From assembly GCA_934122035.1 (NCBI GenBank), contig CAKOVP010000006.1, positions 1 to 43,892 on the forward strand: a stretch of 43,892 bases of DNA, in the 5' to 3' direction. Shown here piece by piece: positions 22,459-30,349 of this stretch. Positions within the stretch are counted from its first letter, which is position 1, and each line of letters opens with the position of its first letter. Below the pieces are notes generated by a model, which saw only the letters and a list, made by a program, of their open reading frames with translations, was not told the origin of the DNA and ran no database searches. The DNA comes from an uncultured Clostridia bacterium. Lineage in GTDB: Bacteria; Bacillota; Clostridia; TANB77; CAG-508. A program made the position numbers and the translations under genes.

Positions 22459-23115
22459 TTACATTTTTCTAAATACGCCTACAACTCTTCCTAGTATTTC
22501 GCAGTTTGGCACTATTATAGGATCCATTGTAGAGTTTTCTGGTTGTAGTCTTATATAACCATCTTCTTTATAGAATGTTTTTACTGTTGCCTCATCTTCT
22601 ATTAAAGCTACTACTATTGTTCCATTTTCTGCAGTATTTTGTTTTCTAACTAGAATATAGTCCCCATCTAGTATTCCAGCTTCTATCATACTTTCGCCTC
22701 TTACTGTTAGCATGAAGCATTCACTATTTCCTATAAAATCTAATGGAATAGGAAATGTATCTGTTATATTTTCTACTGCAAGAATTGGAGCACCTGCTGT
22801 TATTCTGCCAACCACTGGTACATCTACTAGTTCTTTACCAGCATATGCTGTTTTTTCTTCTTGGTTTGGTCTATATTTTTTTCCACCTTTTATTAGTTGT
22901 AATGTTCTTCCTTTTTTATCTTGTCTTAATATGAAACCACCCTTTTCTAGTTTGCCTAAATATGCATGTACTGTTGCTGTTGATTTAAGTCCAACTGCTT
23001 TTCCAATTTCTCTTACAGAAGGTGGATATCCATTTTGTTTTAATTCTTTTTCTATAAATTTTAATATTGCTCTTTCTCTTTCATTTAAATCTGTTGGGTC
23101 TTTTTTTCTTGCCAT
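22459..23115 (-). CDS. lexA: SOS repressor LexA
   Basis: Represses DNA-damage genes and self-cleaves with RecA. Winged helix: LNERERAILKFIEKELKQNG, PPSVREIGKAVGLKSTATVHAYL. Cleavage site Ala107-Gly108 in RITAGAP, catalytic Ser142 in RGESM and Lys179 in EATVKTF. It has 218 residues from the ATG at 23113-23115; the longer frame opens at a GTG that is part of the GGAGTG ribosome-binding site. An operator overlaps its -35 box, so it is autoregulated. A divergent putative peptidase gene starts 162 bp away. Confidence 0.96.
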   Translation of the reverse strand: MARKKDPTDLNERERAILKFIEKELKQNGYPPSVREIGKAVGLKSTATVHAYLGKLEKGGFILRQDKKGRTLQLIKGGKKYRPNQEEKTAYAGKELVDVPVVGRITAGAPILAVENITDTFPIPLDFIGNSECFMLTVRGESMIEAGILDGDYILVRKQNTAENGTIVVALIEDEATVKTFYKEDGYIRLQPENSTMDPIIVPNCEILGRVVGVFRKM

Positions 23116-23147
23116 AAAAATCACTCCTCAAATTTTATTATGCAACT

Positions 23148-23176
23148 ATAATATCATAAAAAAATGCGTTTGTCAA
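23148..23176 (-). promoter_or_regulatory. lexA promoter
   Basis: Minus-strand -35 TTGACA (23171-23176), 17-nt spacer, -10 TATTAT (23148-23153). The -35 overlaps the LexA box at 23174-23187. Confidence 0.8.
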
Positions 23177-23187
23177 ACAAAAGTTTG
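23174..23187. promoter_or_regulatory. LexA (SOS) box of lexA
   Basis: CAAACAAAAGTTTG is a perfect CAAAC-N4-GTTTG palindrome close to the Gram-positive LexA consensus CGAACRNRYGTTYG. It overlaps the lexA -35 and lies about 65 bp upstream of the plausible -10 of the divergent 23277 gene. Confidence 0.75.
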
Positions 23188-23276
23188 TTGTAATATTTTT
23201 GTAATATTTTCTTAACGTTTTTGTTATGTCTTTTTTTCTATTTATGTAGTATAATAAAATAACTTAAGGAGTTTTT

Positions 23277-24380
23277 ATGAGTATAGAATCAGATTTAAAA
23301 AAGAATGGAATTACTGTAATCGAGCCTCTTGACAGGGGAAGTATAGAAACCATAGCCAAAAGTGTAAGTACAGAGATTGTCTCTGCATTTTCTAATTTTG
23401 GTTTTACTTTTGATTCTCTTTATGAAAGATTTTCTAATTTACCTATGTATGTTGCAAATATGCCTGAGGGTCTTGCAGAAGCAAGTTATTTTTATAAGAA
23501 CTCTTCTGTTTATTTTAGAGATGGAATGGGACTTTGTGAATTAGAAAAATATGCTGTTCACGAATTAGTTCATAATTTACAAGAAGTAAAAGATGAAAAA
23601 GGAAACTTATTAAGACTTGGTTTAAGTTCTTTTAAAGGATCTAAGTCGTTTGGTTTAGCACTTAATGAGGCTGCTGTTCAAACTGTTGCATCTAATATTT
23701 TAGGTTCCACATTTGATAACGTAACCTATTACGATATAAATTTTTCGACTATTAGTCCAGATTATTATCCATTGCTATGTAATTTAATTTCGCAAATGGC
23801 ATATATAACTGGAGAAGAAGTTTTATTTGACAGCACACTAAACAGTAACAGTCATTTTAAAAATAAATTTTCTGCATTATGCGGAGAAAACACATATAAG
23901 CAAATTTGTTTAACTCTAGATAAAATTTTGAATATAGAAGAAAAAATTGTAAAACTAAGACAAAAATCACAAGATGAAGATTTGCCTATGGTAAAATATC
24001 ATACAATTAATGAAAAAATTGCAGAATTAAAAAGTCAAATAAAAAATATGTATCTAAGTACTCAAGAATTAATTATAAAATCTTATTTTTCTACAGTATA
24101 TAAATCTTTAATGTCGTCTGCAGACGTAGATAACTTTAGAAAAAAATTATATAACTTTCAAGATTTAATTGGTACTACAGACGGATACTATTTCTTCAAT
24201 AATTTCTACATTCAAATGATGGAAAATTTAGATAAAAAATTTGATAACTTTGCTGATAAAGATTATAACAACACTTACTTGATAGAAAAAAAAGAATCAA
24301 AATTCTCAAGAATCATAAATTTAATAAAAAATATACTACTAAAGAGAGAATTTAAAAGCAATATAGATAATAAAAATTAA
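23277..24380 (+). CDS. Putative HExxH zinc metallopeptidase, unrecognised family
   Basis: A 367-residue protein. A zinc-binding HELVH motif (His95, His99) is followed 31 residues on by LNEAAVQ, whose Glu131 would be the third ligand, as in gluzincins. The rest is unlike families I know: residues 1-60 are helical, about 225-265 form a coiled coil, and the C-terminus is Lys/Asn-rich and basic. No signal peptide or membrane helix is seen, so it is probably cytoplasmic. TAAGGAG lies directly before the ATG, with a TATAAT near 23250. It is divergent from lexA. It is not an ImmA/IrrE protein, whose HEIGH motif and surroundings differ. Peptidase activity is inferred. Confidence 0.65.
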   Translation: MSIESDLKKNGITVIEPLDRGSIETIAKSVSTEIVSAFSNFGFTFDSLYERFSNLPMYVANMPEGLAEASYFYKNSSVYFRDGMGLCELEKYAVHELVHNLQEVKDEKGNLLRLGLSSFKGSKSFGLALNEAAVQTVASNILGSTFDNVTYYDINFSTISPDYYPLLCNLISQMAYITGEEVLFDSTLNSNSHFKNKFSALCGENTYKQICLTLDKILNIEEKIVKLRQKSQDEDLPMVKYHTINEKIAELKSQIKNMYLSTQELIIKSYFSTVYKSLMSSADVDNFRKKLYNFQDLIGTTDGYYFFNNFYIQMMENLDKKFDNFADKDYNNTYLIEKKESKFSRIINLIKNILLKREFKSNIDNKN

Positions 24381-24381
24381 A

Positions 24382-24497
24382 ACTAATACATAAAAAAATA
24401 TCCGAGTCGAAACTTTTTATAACTCATTTAAAATTGATAATCTATAATCTTATAATAAGTTTGAAGATAGGATATTCTTTTCAATTGTATTAGTTTT
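24382..24497. repeat. Long imperfect inverted repeat between convergent genes
   Basis: Outer 11-bp arms AAAACTAATAC/GTATTAGTTTT, inner arms AATATCC/GGATATT and a further AAACTT/AAGTTT pairing make a hairpin of about 115 nt in the 131-bp gap between the 24380 and 24512 stop codons. It may act as a bidirectional terminator. The length and nested arms also fit a structured RNA or a small non-autonomous element. Confidence 0.6.
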
Positions 24498-24511
24498 TAT
24501 ATATTATTACT

Positions 24512-25750
24512 TTACAAAAATTTTAAAATATTTTCAGCCGCATCTCGACCAGACCTTGCAGCCCAGGCTACTGTTTGCTTTTCTCCTACTATGTCGCCTC
24601 CTGCGTACACATTTTTTATTGAAGTTTGCATATTTTCATTTACTTTTATATAATTCCATTTATTTTTTTCCAATTCTTTTATTGCATTTTTTTCTGGTTT
24701 TGAACCTGTTGCCATTACAACATAATCCATTGGTAGTATAAAATTGCTTCCTTCTATGTTTACTGGACTAAGCCTATTTTGTCCTTCTATTTTAACAAGT
24801 TCTGTTTTTACACATTCTATTTTTTCTACTCTACTTTTACCAATTATTTTAATTATATTTGTTTGATATACAAATTCTATTCCTTCATTTTCTGCACTTT
24901 CTATTTCCTTTATTTCGGCAGGCATTTGCTCTTTGGCTCTTCTGTATATTACATATACTTTTTTTGCTCCCATTCTTACTATTGTTCTTGCACAATCCAT
25001 TGCTACGTTTCCACCACCTATTATGGCTACATTTTTTCCACTGTAATCTGGATGTTTATTATATTCTAGTAAGTCGTTTCCTCCATATACTCCATTTAGG
25101 TTTTCGCCTTCTATTCCCATTTTAGCTGGAATGTTTGCTCCAATAGATATAAATACTGCATCATATTTTTTTGATAGTTCCTCTACCGATATATTCTTGC
25201 CCAGCTCTTTATTGTATTCTACATTTATTCCTAATTCTAATATTTTGTCTATTGTTTTTTCTACAGTTTCTTTAGGTAATCTAAATTCTGGTATACCATG
25301 AGATAATATGCCTCCGAGTTCATTATGTTTTTCGTATATTGTAACTTGTAATCCTTTTCTTGCTAAAAATGCTGCACATGTAAGGCCTGCTGGGCCTCCC
25401 CCTACTATTGCAGCTCTCTTTGTTTTTAAGTTTTCTTTTCTATCGGTTGGAATTTTATAGTTTTCTTTAATGCTTTTTTCTCCAATTATCGATTCTATTT
25501 TTCCTATTTTCACAGGTGATTGTTTTATTCCTCTTACACAACTTCCCTGGCACTGTTTTTCATGCGGACATATTCTACCACATATTGCTGGCAGTACTGT
25601 TGTTTGGCTTAAAATTTCGAATGCCTTTTTATAGTCTGTTTCTTTTATAAATGTAGGAATGTTGTTGTTTAACGGGCATCCTTGATTACTACAAGGTTTT
25701 ATTTTGCAATTTAAGCAATATTCTCTCATTTCTATTTCTTCCATTTTCAC
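24512..25750 (-). CDS. Stand-alone GltD-type NAD(P)H/FAD oxidoreductase
   Basis: A 412-residue flavoprotein of the glutamate synthase small-subunit family. The N-terminal Fe-S domain has CLNCKIKPCSNQGCPL and ICGRICPHEKQCQGSCVRG, the eight Cys of two [4Fe-4S] clusters. FAD motif AAIVGGGPAGLTCAAFLAR and NAD(P) motif VAIIGGGNVAMDCART follow, with YAGGDIVGEKQTVAWA at the end. No gltB is adjacent. Relatives include GltD, the NfnB subunit of ferredoxin:NADP oxidoreductase and SudA-type proteins; the partner is unknown. The start is GTG with AAAGGA, or ATG two codons in. Confidence 0.87.
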   Translation of the reverse strand: MKMEEIEMREYCLNCKIKPCSNQGCPLNNNIPTFIKETDYKKAFEILSQTTVLPAICGRICPHEKQCQGSCVRGIKQSPVKIGKIESIIGEKSIKENYKIPTDRKENLKTKRAAIVGGGPAGLTCAAFLARKGLQVTIYEKHNELGGILSHGIPEFRLPKETVEKTIDKILELGINVEYNKELGKNISVEELSKKYDAVFISIGANIPAKMGIEGENLNGVYGGNDLLEYNKHPDYSGKNVAIIGGGNVAMDCARTIVRMGAKKVYVIYRRAKEQMPAEIKEIESAENEGIEFVYQTNIIKIIGKSRVEKIECVKTELVKIEGQNRLSPVNIEGSNFILPMDYVVMATGSKPEKNAIKELEKNKWNYIKVNENMQTSIKNVYAGGDIVGEKQTVAWAARSGRDAAENILKFL

Positions 25751-25855
25751 TATATTCCTTTCTGTAATTTAATGTTTAACTTTAAGATTGCAAATTTTAT
25801 AATATATAATTATTCCTATTCATATTTTAAATAAATTTATTTTTTATTTTTATTA

Positions 25856-25884
25856 AATATAGCAGGCTTATTTTTCTTTCACAA
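25856..25884 (-). promoter_or_regulatory. Candidate promoter of the GltD-type gene
   Basis: Minus-strand -35 TTGTGA (25879-25884), 17-nt spacer, -10 TATATT (25856-25861), about 105 nt before the start codon. No other element is evident in the AT-rich 25751-25950 gap. Confidence 0.45.
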
Positions 25885-25950
25885 TTTTTTTAATCTTTTA
25901 TTAGTTTATATTTTATTCTTTTTAATGTCAATAGAAATTATTGTAAAAAA

Positions 25951-25978
25951 ATAATCAGTTATTTAATTAACTGATTAT
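25951..25978 (-). terminator. Terminator overlapping the ylmC stop codon
   Basis: Perfect 10-bp stem ATAATCAGTT/AACTGATTAT with an 8-nt loop, followed by at least six U residues on the minus strand. The stem includes the ylmC stop codon (25975-25977), ending the sporulation sigma cluster. Confidence 0.88.
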
Positions 25979-26208
25979 ATATCTACTAATATTATATCTT
26001 CTCCAATGCAATGTATTTTGTTCCAAGGAATTACTACATTATTTTTATCTGTGAATATGTTTGCAAATTTCTTTTCTCCTGGAACTATTATTGATGTTAT
26101 TGCTCCTGTTTCTAAGTCTGCACAAACATCTTGAACAAATCCTAAACGTTTTCCATTATTTATGTTTATAACTTCTTTATGTTTAAAGTCTAGCCCTTTA
26201 TTTTCCAT
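25975..26208 (-). CDS. ylmC: YlmC/YmxH family PRC-barrel protein
   Basis: A 77-residue protein that is one PRC-barrel: KEVININNGKRLGFVQDVCADLETGAITSI, then FANIFTDKNNVVIPWNKIHCIGEDIILVD. The family lies downstream of sigG in many spore formers and is labelled a sporulation protein mainly by location; its biochemical role is not known. The ATG has AAAAGGAGG. A strong terminator overlaps its stop codon. Confidence 0.85.
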   Translation of the reverse strand: MENKGLDFKHKEVININNGKRLGFVQDVCADLETGAITSIIVPGEKKFANIFTDKNNVVIPWNKIHCIGEDIILVDI

Positions 26209-26264
26209 TTTTATTTTATTCCTCCTTTTAAGTACAAATTGTTGATACTAGACTAAATTAAAAT

Positions 26265-26395
26265 AGTAATTTTAAATTTAATATTAGTATTGATACTTAT
26301 TAATAAACTTATAGTTTTATTATTTATAAATGAATTTATAATTTTATTATTTTCAAACAAATCTATAATTGTTTTGTCTTCATTTTATTATATTA
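26265..26395. repeat. Degenerate AT-rich tandem repeat between sigG and ylmC
   Basis: Three imperfect copies of a roughly 30-bp unit built around AAACTTATAGTTTTATTATTT fill most of the 203-bp gap. Later copies diverge (AATTTATAATTTTATTATTT, AATCTATAATTGTTTTGT). No ORF or clear hairpin was seen here. Confidence 0.4.
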
Positions 26396-26411
26396 TTCTC
26401 TTGTATTTTTA

Positions 26412-27191
26412 TTACTTGTCATTATAAATTCTTCTTATATGGCTTATTGCATTTTTTTCAAGTCTCGATACTTGTGCCTGTGATATTCCTATTTCTTCTG
26501 CAACTTCTATTTGTGTTCTCCCTTCAAAAAATCTTTTATTAATTATTTCCCTTTCCTTTGCCTTTAACTTGTTTAGTGTTTCCGATATTGTTAAATTTTC
26601 TGCCCAGTTTTCATCACTGTTCTTTTTGTCTTTTATCTGATCCATTACATATATATTATCTGTTTCGTCACCATATGCGGGTTCTTGTAATGATATTGGG
26701 TCTTGTATTGCATCTAGGCAAAATGCAATGTCCTCCTTTGTTACGTTTAGCTCTTTTGCAATTTCTTCTATAGTTGGTTCTCTTTTATTTTCTTTTTTAG
26801 CCCTTTCTCTTATTGCTAACACTTTGTAACCTAAATCTCTTACAGATCTACTAACTCTTATTATATTGTTATCTCTTAAATATCTTCTAATTTCACCAAT
26901 AATCATTGGTACAGCATAAGTACTAAATTTTACATTCATATTTACGTCAAAATTGTCCATTGCTTTTATTAGTCCAACACATCCAATTTGAAATAAGTCA
27001 TCTAAATTTTCGCCTCTGCCATAGAAATTTTTTATTACACTTAACACAAGTTTTAGATTTCCTTTAACAAATACTTCGCGTGCTTCTTGATCACCATTTT
27101 TTATTTTTTTTAATAATTCTTCTTTTTCTTCATTTGATAGCACAGGTAATTTGCTAGTTGTAACTCCGCATATTTCTACCTTGTTTATCAA
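26412..27191 (-). CDS. sigG: Forespore sigma factor SigG
   Basis: Directs late forespore transcription. The 259-residue protein starts INKVEICGVTTSKLPVL, nearly as in B. subtilis SigG. Region 2 has NLKLVLSVIKNFYGRGENLDDLFQIG and VKFSTYAVPMIIGEIRRYLRDNN; region 4 has KAKEREIINKRFFEGRTQIEVAEEIGISQAQVSRLEK. I place the start at the TTG 27189-27191, not the ATG 15 codons upstream, because AAAGGAGG is eight bases before it and the length then fits the family. A strong hairpin covers part of that ribosome-binding site. It lies 65 nt after sigE. Confidence 0.95.
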   Translation of the reverse strand: MINKVEICGVTTSKLPVLSNEEKEELLKKIKNGDQEAREVFVKGNLKLVLSVIKNFYGRGENLDDLFQIGCVGLIKAMDNFDVNMNVKFSTYAVPMIIGEIRRYLRDNNIIRVSRSVRDLGYKVLAIRERAKKENKREPTIEEIAKELNVTKEDIAFCLDAIQDPISLQEPAYGDETDNIYVMDQIKDKKNSDENWAENLTISETLNKLKAKEREIINKRFFEGRTQIEVAEEIGISQAQVSRLEKNAISHIRRIYNDK

Positions 27192-27202
27192 ATTAAAAAC
27201 CT

Positions 27203-27242
27203 CCTTTGGAAATTTAATTACTCTAATTATTTCCAAAAAAGG
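27203..27242 (-). promoter_or_regulatory. Hairpin sequestering the sigG ribosome-binding site
   Basis: TTTGGAAAT pairs with ATTTCCAAA, extended by CCT/AGG across a bulge and capped by an inner AATTA/TAATT helix. The 3' arm includes AAAGG of the AAAGGAGG site (27200-27207) for the TTG start. It would lower translation of sigG message read through from spoIIGA-sigE. It lacks a U-tract, so it is not a terminator. Confidence 0.65.
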
Positions 27243-27256
27243 TTATTTTTATTCTA

Positions 27257-27988
27257 CTATCCTGTTTTGCTTAATATTTCCTTTTTCATTTTGTTTATTA
27301 TTTTTTTCTCTAGTCTGGATATGTAACTCTGTGAAATGCCGAGCATATCTGCAACTTCTTTTTGAGTTTTTTCGTCCCCTGTTATAAAGCCAAACCTTAA
27401 TTCCATTATGTTTTTTTCTCTTGTATTTAATTTGCTTATTGCAACCTTTAATAATTTTTTGTCTACTTCGTCTTCTAGTCTTCTAGAAATTGAGTCTGAA
27501 TCTGTTCCTAAAATATCTGATAAAAGTAGTTCGTTTCCGTCTCCATCTTGGTTTAATGGTTCATCTATTGATATTTCTCCTTTTATTTTATTTGTTCTTC
27601 TCAAATACATTAATATTTCGTTTTCTATACATCTTGATGCATACGTAGCAAGTTTTATGTTTTTGCTTGTGTCGTATGTGTTTATTGCTTTCATAAGTCC
27701 AATTGTTCCAATTGATATTAAGTCTTCTATTCCTGTTCCTGTATTTTCAAATTTTTTTGCTATGTATACTACTAGTCTTAAATTTCTTTCTACTAGTAAT
27801 TGCTTTGTTTCTTTATCTCCTTTTGCAAGTTTTTTTAATGCTTCTTCCTCTTCTTCTTGAGAAAGTGGTGGTGGCAATGTTTGACTTCCACCTATGTAGA
27901 ATATTGGCATTAACTCTACATCATCATTTTTTATGTATTTTACATATATAACATTTGCACTATTTTTTAGAATTTGTAATAAATTCAT
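27257..27988 (-). CDS. sigE: Mother-cell sigma factor precursor pro-SigE
   Basis: Early mother-cell sporulation sigma factor, made as an inactive precursor. 243 residues. The first about 29 residues form a hydrophobic/amphipathic pro-sequence before FYIGGSQTLPPPLS, the mature N-terminus by comparison with B. subtilis. NLRLVVYIAKKFENTG, DLISIGTIGLMKAINTY and KLATYASRCIENEILMYLRR (region 2), and LNTREKNIMELRFG and EVADMLGISQSYISRLEK (region 4) are diagnostic. Its processing protease SpoIIGA is encoded immediately upstream, separated by 123 AT-rich bases. Confidence 0.96.
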   Translation of the reverse strand: MNLLQILKNSANVIYVKYIKNDDVELMPIFYIGGSQTLPPPLSQEEEEEALKKLAKGDKETKQLLVERNLRLVVYIAKKFENTGTGIEDLISIGTIGLMKAINTYDTSKNIKLATYASRCIENEILMYLRRTNKIKGEISIDEPLNQDGDGNELLLSDILGTDSDSISRRLEDEVDKKLLKVAISKLNTREKNIMELRFGFITGDEKTQKEVADMLGISQSYISRLEKKIINKMKKEILSKTG

Positions 27989-28111
27989 CTTTGTATTCCC
28001 TCCTATATGAATATAATTATAAGAATTTTATTTTGTTGAAGAAAAGATTTGAAAATTTTAATATTATTTAAATTCAAAATTTATTATATTAATTTCTTGC
28101 TCAATGATTAT

Positions 28112-29011
28112 TTACTTCTCTTCTTCTAATAAGTTTAACCCTATTAGTGCATTGTATTTATTGTCTTTTGTAAGTTTTTTGTTATATAAACATACTATTA
28201 CTTTTGATTTTTGTATTGTTTCCTCTTCATTATGAATTATAATTTTGTCTACTCTTATTCCTACTAGCATTCCATTTTCTTTTCCTATAGACATAAATGG
28301 CACCATTCTAATTTTGGATAAGTCTTCTTTTAAGTTGTTATTTTCTCCTATATCACCTCCTAAAAATTTTTCTATGTATTCTAAAAATTCTGCTGATATT
28401 AGCTCTCTTAATTTTTCTTTTTCTACTATTATTATTGGCATATTACTAATTGGATCTTTTACCAAATTGCCAGAGTCTATTAGTGCTGTTACTTCTACTC
28501 TCTTTTCTTTATAAAATATTTCGATATTTATATATTGATTTTTTAAGCTTAGTTTGGATTTATTTATTTTGAATGCTATTTGTGTTATTACAAAAGCTAT
28601 TGTTCCTGCAATTAATGCGACTTTTATTGGATATATTCCTACAAATACACCATTATTAATTTTTACATTTTCGGGTTTTATAAAATATATTAATGCAAAT
28701 GTGCAGCCACCAAATATGAATGATGTTAAATAAAATATTAGTAATTGTTTTAACATTTGTTTGATATTTTTTGCTCCAAATGCTATGTATACCATAACTA
28801 TTGATAGTATTATTTTTGCAAATATACTTGAATATATTGTTAGTACATTTAAATACACTATTATTGCATATATGCTCCCTATTATGCTTGATATTAGCAG
28901 TCGTATTTGTGGATGTTTGGTTTGTGCTTTTAATATTATTTGTGTGGCAAATAATATTATATAATTCATTAATACATTTTCTATAAATATTAAGTCTAAA
29001 TAAATGGTCAC
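28112..29011 (-). CDS. spoIIGA: Sigma-E processing peptidase SpoIIGA
   Basis: Membrane aspartic protease that cleaves the SigE pro-sequence after a forespore signal. About 299 residues: five hydrophobic helices in the first 150 residues, then a cytoplasmic aspartic-protease domain with the catalytic motif ALIDSGNLVKDP (Asp179). I use the GTG at 29009-29011, giving TIYLDLIFIENVLMNY, the usual N-terminus; the upstream ATG adds 14 unconserved residues, and AAAGGAA precedes the GTG. It heads the spoIIGA-sigE-sigG unit with its own promoter after the ftsZ terminator... transcription runs from here toward sigE. Confidence 0.93.
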   Translation of the reverse strand: MTIYLDLIFIENVLMNYIILFATQIILKAQTKHPQIRLLISSIIGSIYAIIVYLNVLTIYSSIFAKIILSIVMVYIAFGAKNIKQMLKQLLIFYLTSFIFGGCTFALIYFIKPENVKINNGVFVGIYPIKVALIAGTIAFVITQIAFKINKSKLSLKNQYINIEIFYKEKRVEVTALIDSGNLVKDPISNMPIIIVEKEKLRELISAEFLEYIEKFLGGDIGENNNLKEDLSKIRMVPFMSIGKENGMLVGIRVDKIIIHNEEETIQKSKVIVCLYNKKLTKDNKYNALIGLNLLEEEK

Positions 29012-29044
29012 ATTTAATTCATTTCCTTTCTTTATTGCATTACT

Positions 29045-29077
29045 ATTATACAATTTTATTTTTTAAAATTCTGTCAT
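29045..29077 (-). promoter_or_regulatory. spoIIGA promoter with abnormally long spacer
   Basis: Minus-strand -10 TATAAT (29045-29050) about 33 nt before the GTG. The only -35-like hexamer, ATGACA (29072-29077), is 21 nt away. The B. subtilis spoIIG promoter is known for a 22-nt spacer and Spo0A activation; TGACAGAA here is only a distant match to a Spo0A box. Confidence 0.5.
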
Positions 29078-29089
29078 TTCTTGTACGCA

Positions 29090-29128
29090 AAAAAAAGAAA
29101 TAATCTACAAATTTAGCTTATTTCTTTT
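29090..29128 (-). terminator. Terminator of ftsZ
   Basis: Perfect 10-bp stem AAAGAAATAA/TTATTTCTTT with a 14-nt loop (arms 29094-29103 and 29118-29127), followed by a U-rich tract on the minus strand. It separates the division genes from the sporulation unit. Confidence 0.8.
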
Positions 29129-29180
29129 CTTATATTTTATTTATTTATGTAATAATACATTTTATTTATATTTTTTTGTA

Positions 29181-30284
29181 TTATTTGCTCTTATTTTTTC
29201 TTAAAAAGGTTGGAATATCTAAATCTCCGTTTGAGCTTGTTGTATCTGTTCCAATTGATGATGTTTTTGGAGTCCAAGTTTTGCTTGTTAAATCTCCTAA
29301 GCTTGGAACTTTATCTTCTTCTTTTTCAAATCCTGTAGCTATAACTGTAATTGTTATATCTTCGTCTAGACTTTCATCTATAACAGCACCAAAGATTATG
29401 TTTGCTTCTGGGTCTACACTTCTTTGTACAAGTTCTGCTGCTGTGTTTACTTCGTGTAATCCTAAGTTGCTTCCACCTGTAATGTTTATGATTACTCCTC
29501 TAGCACCTTCTATTGATGTTTCTAGTAATGGACTTTGAATAGCTTGTTTTGCAGCATCTTCTGCTCTATTTTCTCCAGATGCTCTACCAATTCCCATATG
29601 AGCCATTCCTGTATTTAACATTATTGCTTTAACATCGGCAAAGTCTAGGTTTACAAGTCCTGGTATTGCAATTAAGTCTGAAATACCTTGTACACCTTGT
29701 CTTAAAACATCGTCTGCCATTTTGAAAGCTTCTACGATTGATGTTTTTCTATCTATTATTTGAAGTAGTTTGTCGTTTGGTATAACAACTAATGTATCTA
29801 CTTTTCCTTTTAGACTTTCTATTCCTCTATCTGCTTGTGTTAATCTTTTTTTACCTTCAAATGTGAATGGTTTTGTAACAACACCAATTGTTAGTATTCC
29901 CATTTCTTTTGCACAAGATGCAACTATTGGAGCTGCTCCTGTTCCTGTTCCACCGCCCATTCCGGCAGTTACGAATACCATATCTGCACCGCGAAGTGCT
30001 TCTGTTATTTCTGCTTTGCTTTCTTCTGCTGCTTGAGCACCAATGTCTGGGTTTGCTCCTGCTCCGAGTCCTCTTGTTATTTTTTCTCCTATTTGAATTT
30101 TTGATGCAGCTTTAGATAAAAGTAAAGCTTGTCTATCTGTATTTACAGCAATAAATTCTACTCCTTTTATTCCTGAGTCTACCATTCTATTTACTGCGTT
30201 TGTTCCAGCTCCTCCAACTCCTATTACTTTAATTGTAGCTGTTCCATCTAACATTGTGTTTTCGTCTACGCTATCCACCATCAT
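29181..30284 (-). CDS. ftsZ: Cell-division GTPase FtsZ
   Basis: Tubulin homologue that forms the Z ring. 367 residues. N-terminal IKVIGVGGAGTNAVNRM, GTP signature GGGTGTG at residues 110-116, synergy-loop region DFADVKAIMLNTGMAHMGIG, a short unstructured linker, and the C-terminal FtsA/SepF-binding peptide DLDIPTFLRK. The start has GGGAGG. It follows ftsA by 65 nt and ends at a strong terminator, closing the division operon. Confidence 0.98.
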   Translation of the reverse strand: MMVDSVDENTMLDGTATIKVIGVGGAGTNAVNRMVDSGIKGVEFIAVNTDRQALLLSKAASKIQIGEKITRGLGAGANPDIGAQAAEESKAEITEALRGADMVFVTAGMGGGTGTGAAPIVASCAKEMGILTIGVVTKPFTFEGKKRLTQADRGIESLKGKVDTLVVIPNDKLLQIIDRKTSIVEAFKMADDVLRQGVQGISDLIAIPGLVNLDFADVKAIMLNTGMAHMGIGRASGENRAEDAAKQAIQSPLLETSIEGARGVIINITGGSNLGLHEVNTAAELVQRSVDPEANIIFGAVIDESLDEDITITVIATGFEKEEDKVPSLGDLTSKTWTPKTSSIGTDTTSSNGDLDIPTFLRKNKSK

Positions 30285-30349
30285 AAAGTTTGTTCCTCCC
30301 TATTTTAATTTAAAACTCTGTTTCTAACAATCTTATGTTCAATTTATTT

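Noticed and set aside
23277..24380. Calling the HELVH protein an ImmA/IrrE-type damage-response protease
   Set aside because: ImmA/IrrE proteins have HEIGH in a different fold context, are usually shorter or have a GAF-like tail; the third ligand spacing and surroundings do not fit.
26209..26411. A CRISPR-like array in the AT-rich repeats after sigG
   Set aside because: Units are only about three, degenerate and contiguous, with no conserved repeat and unique spacers, and no cas genes are present.
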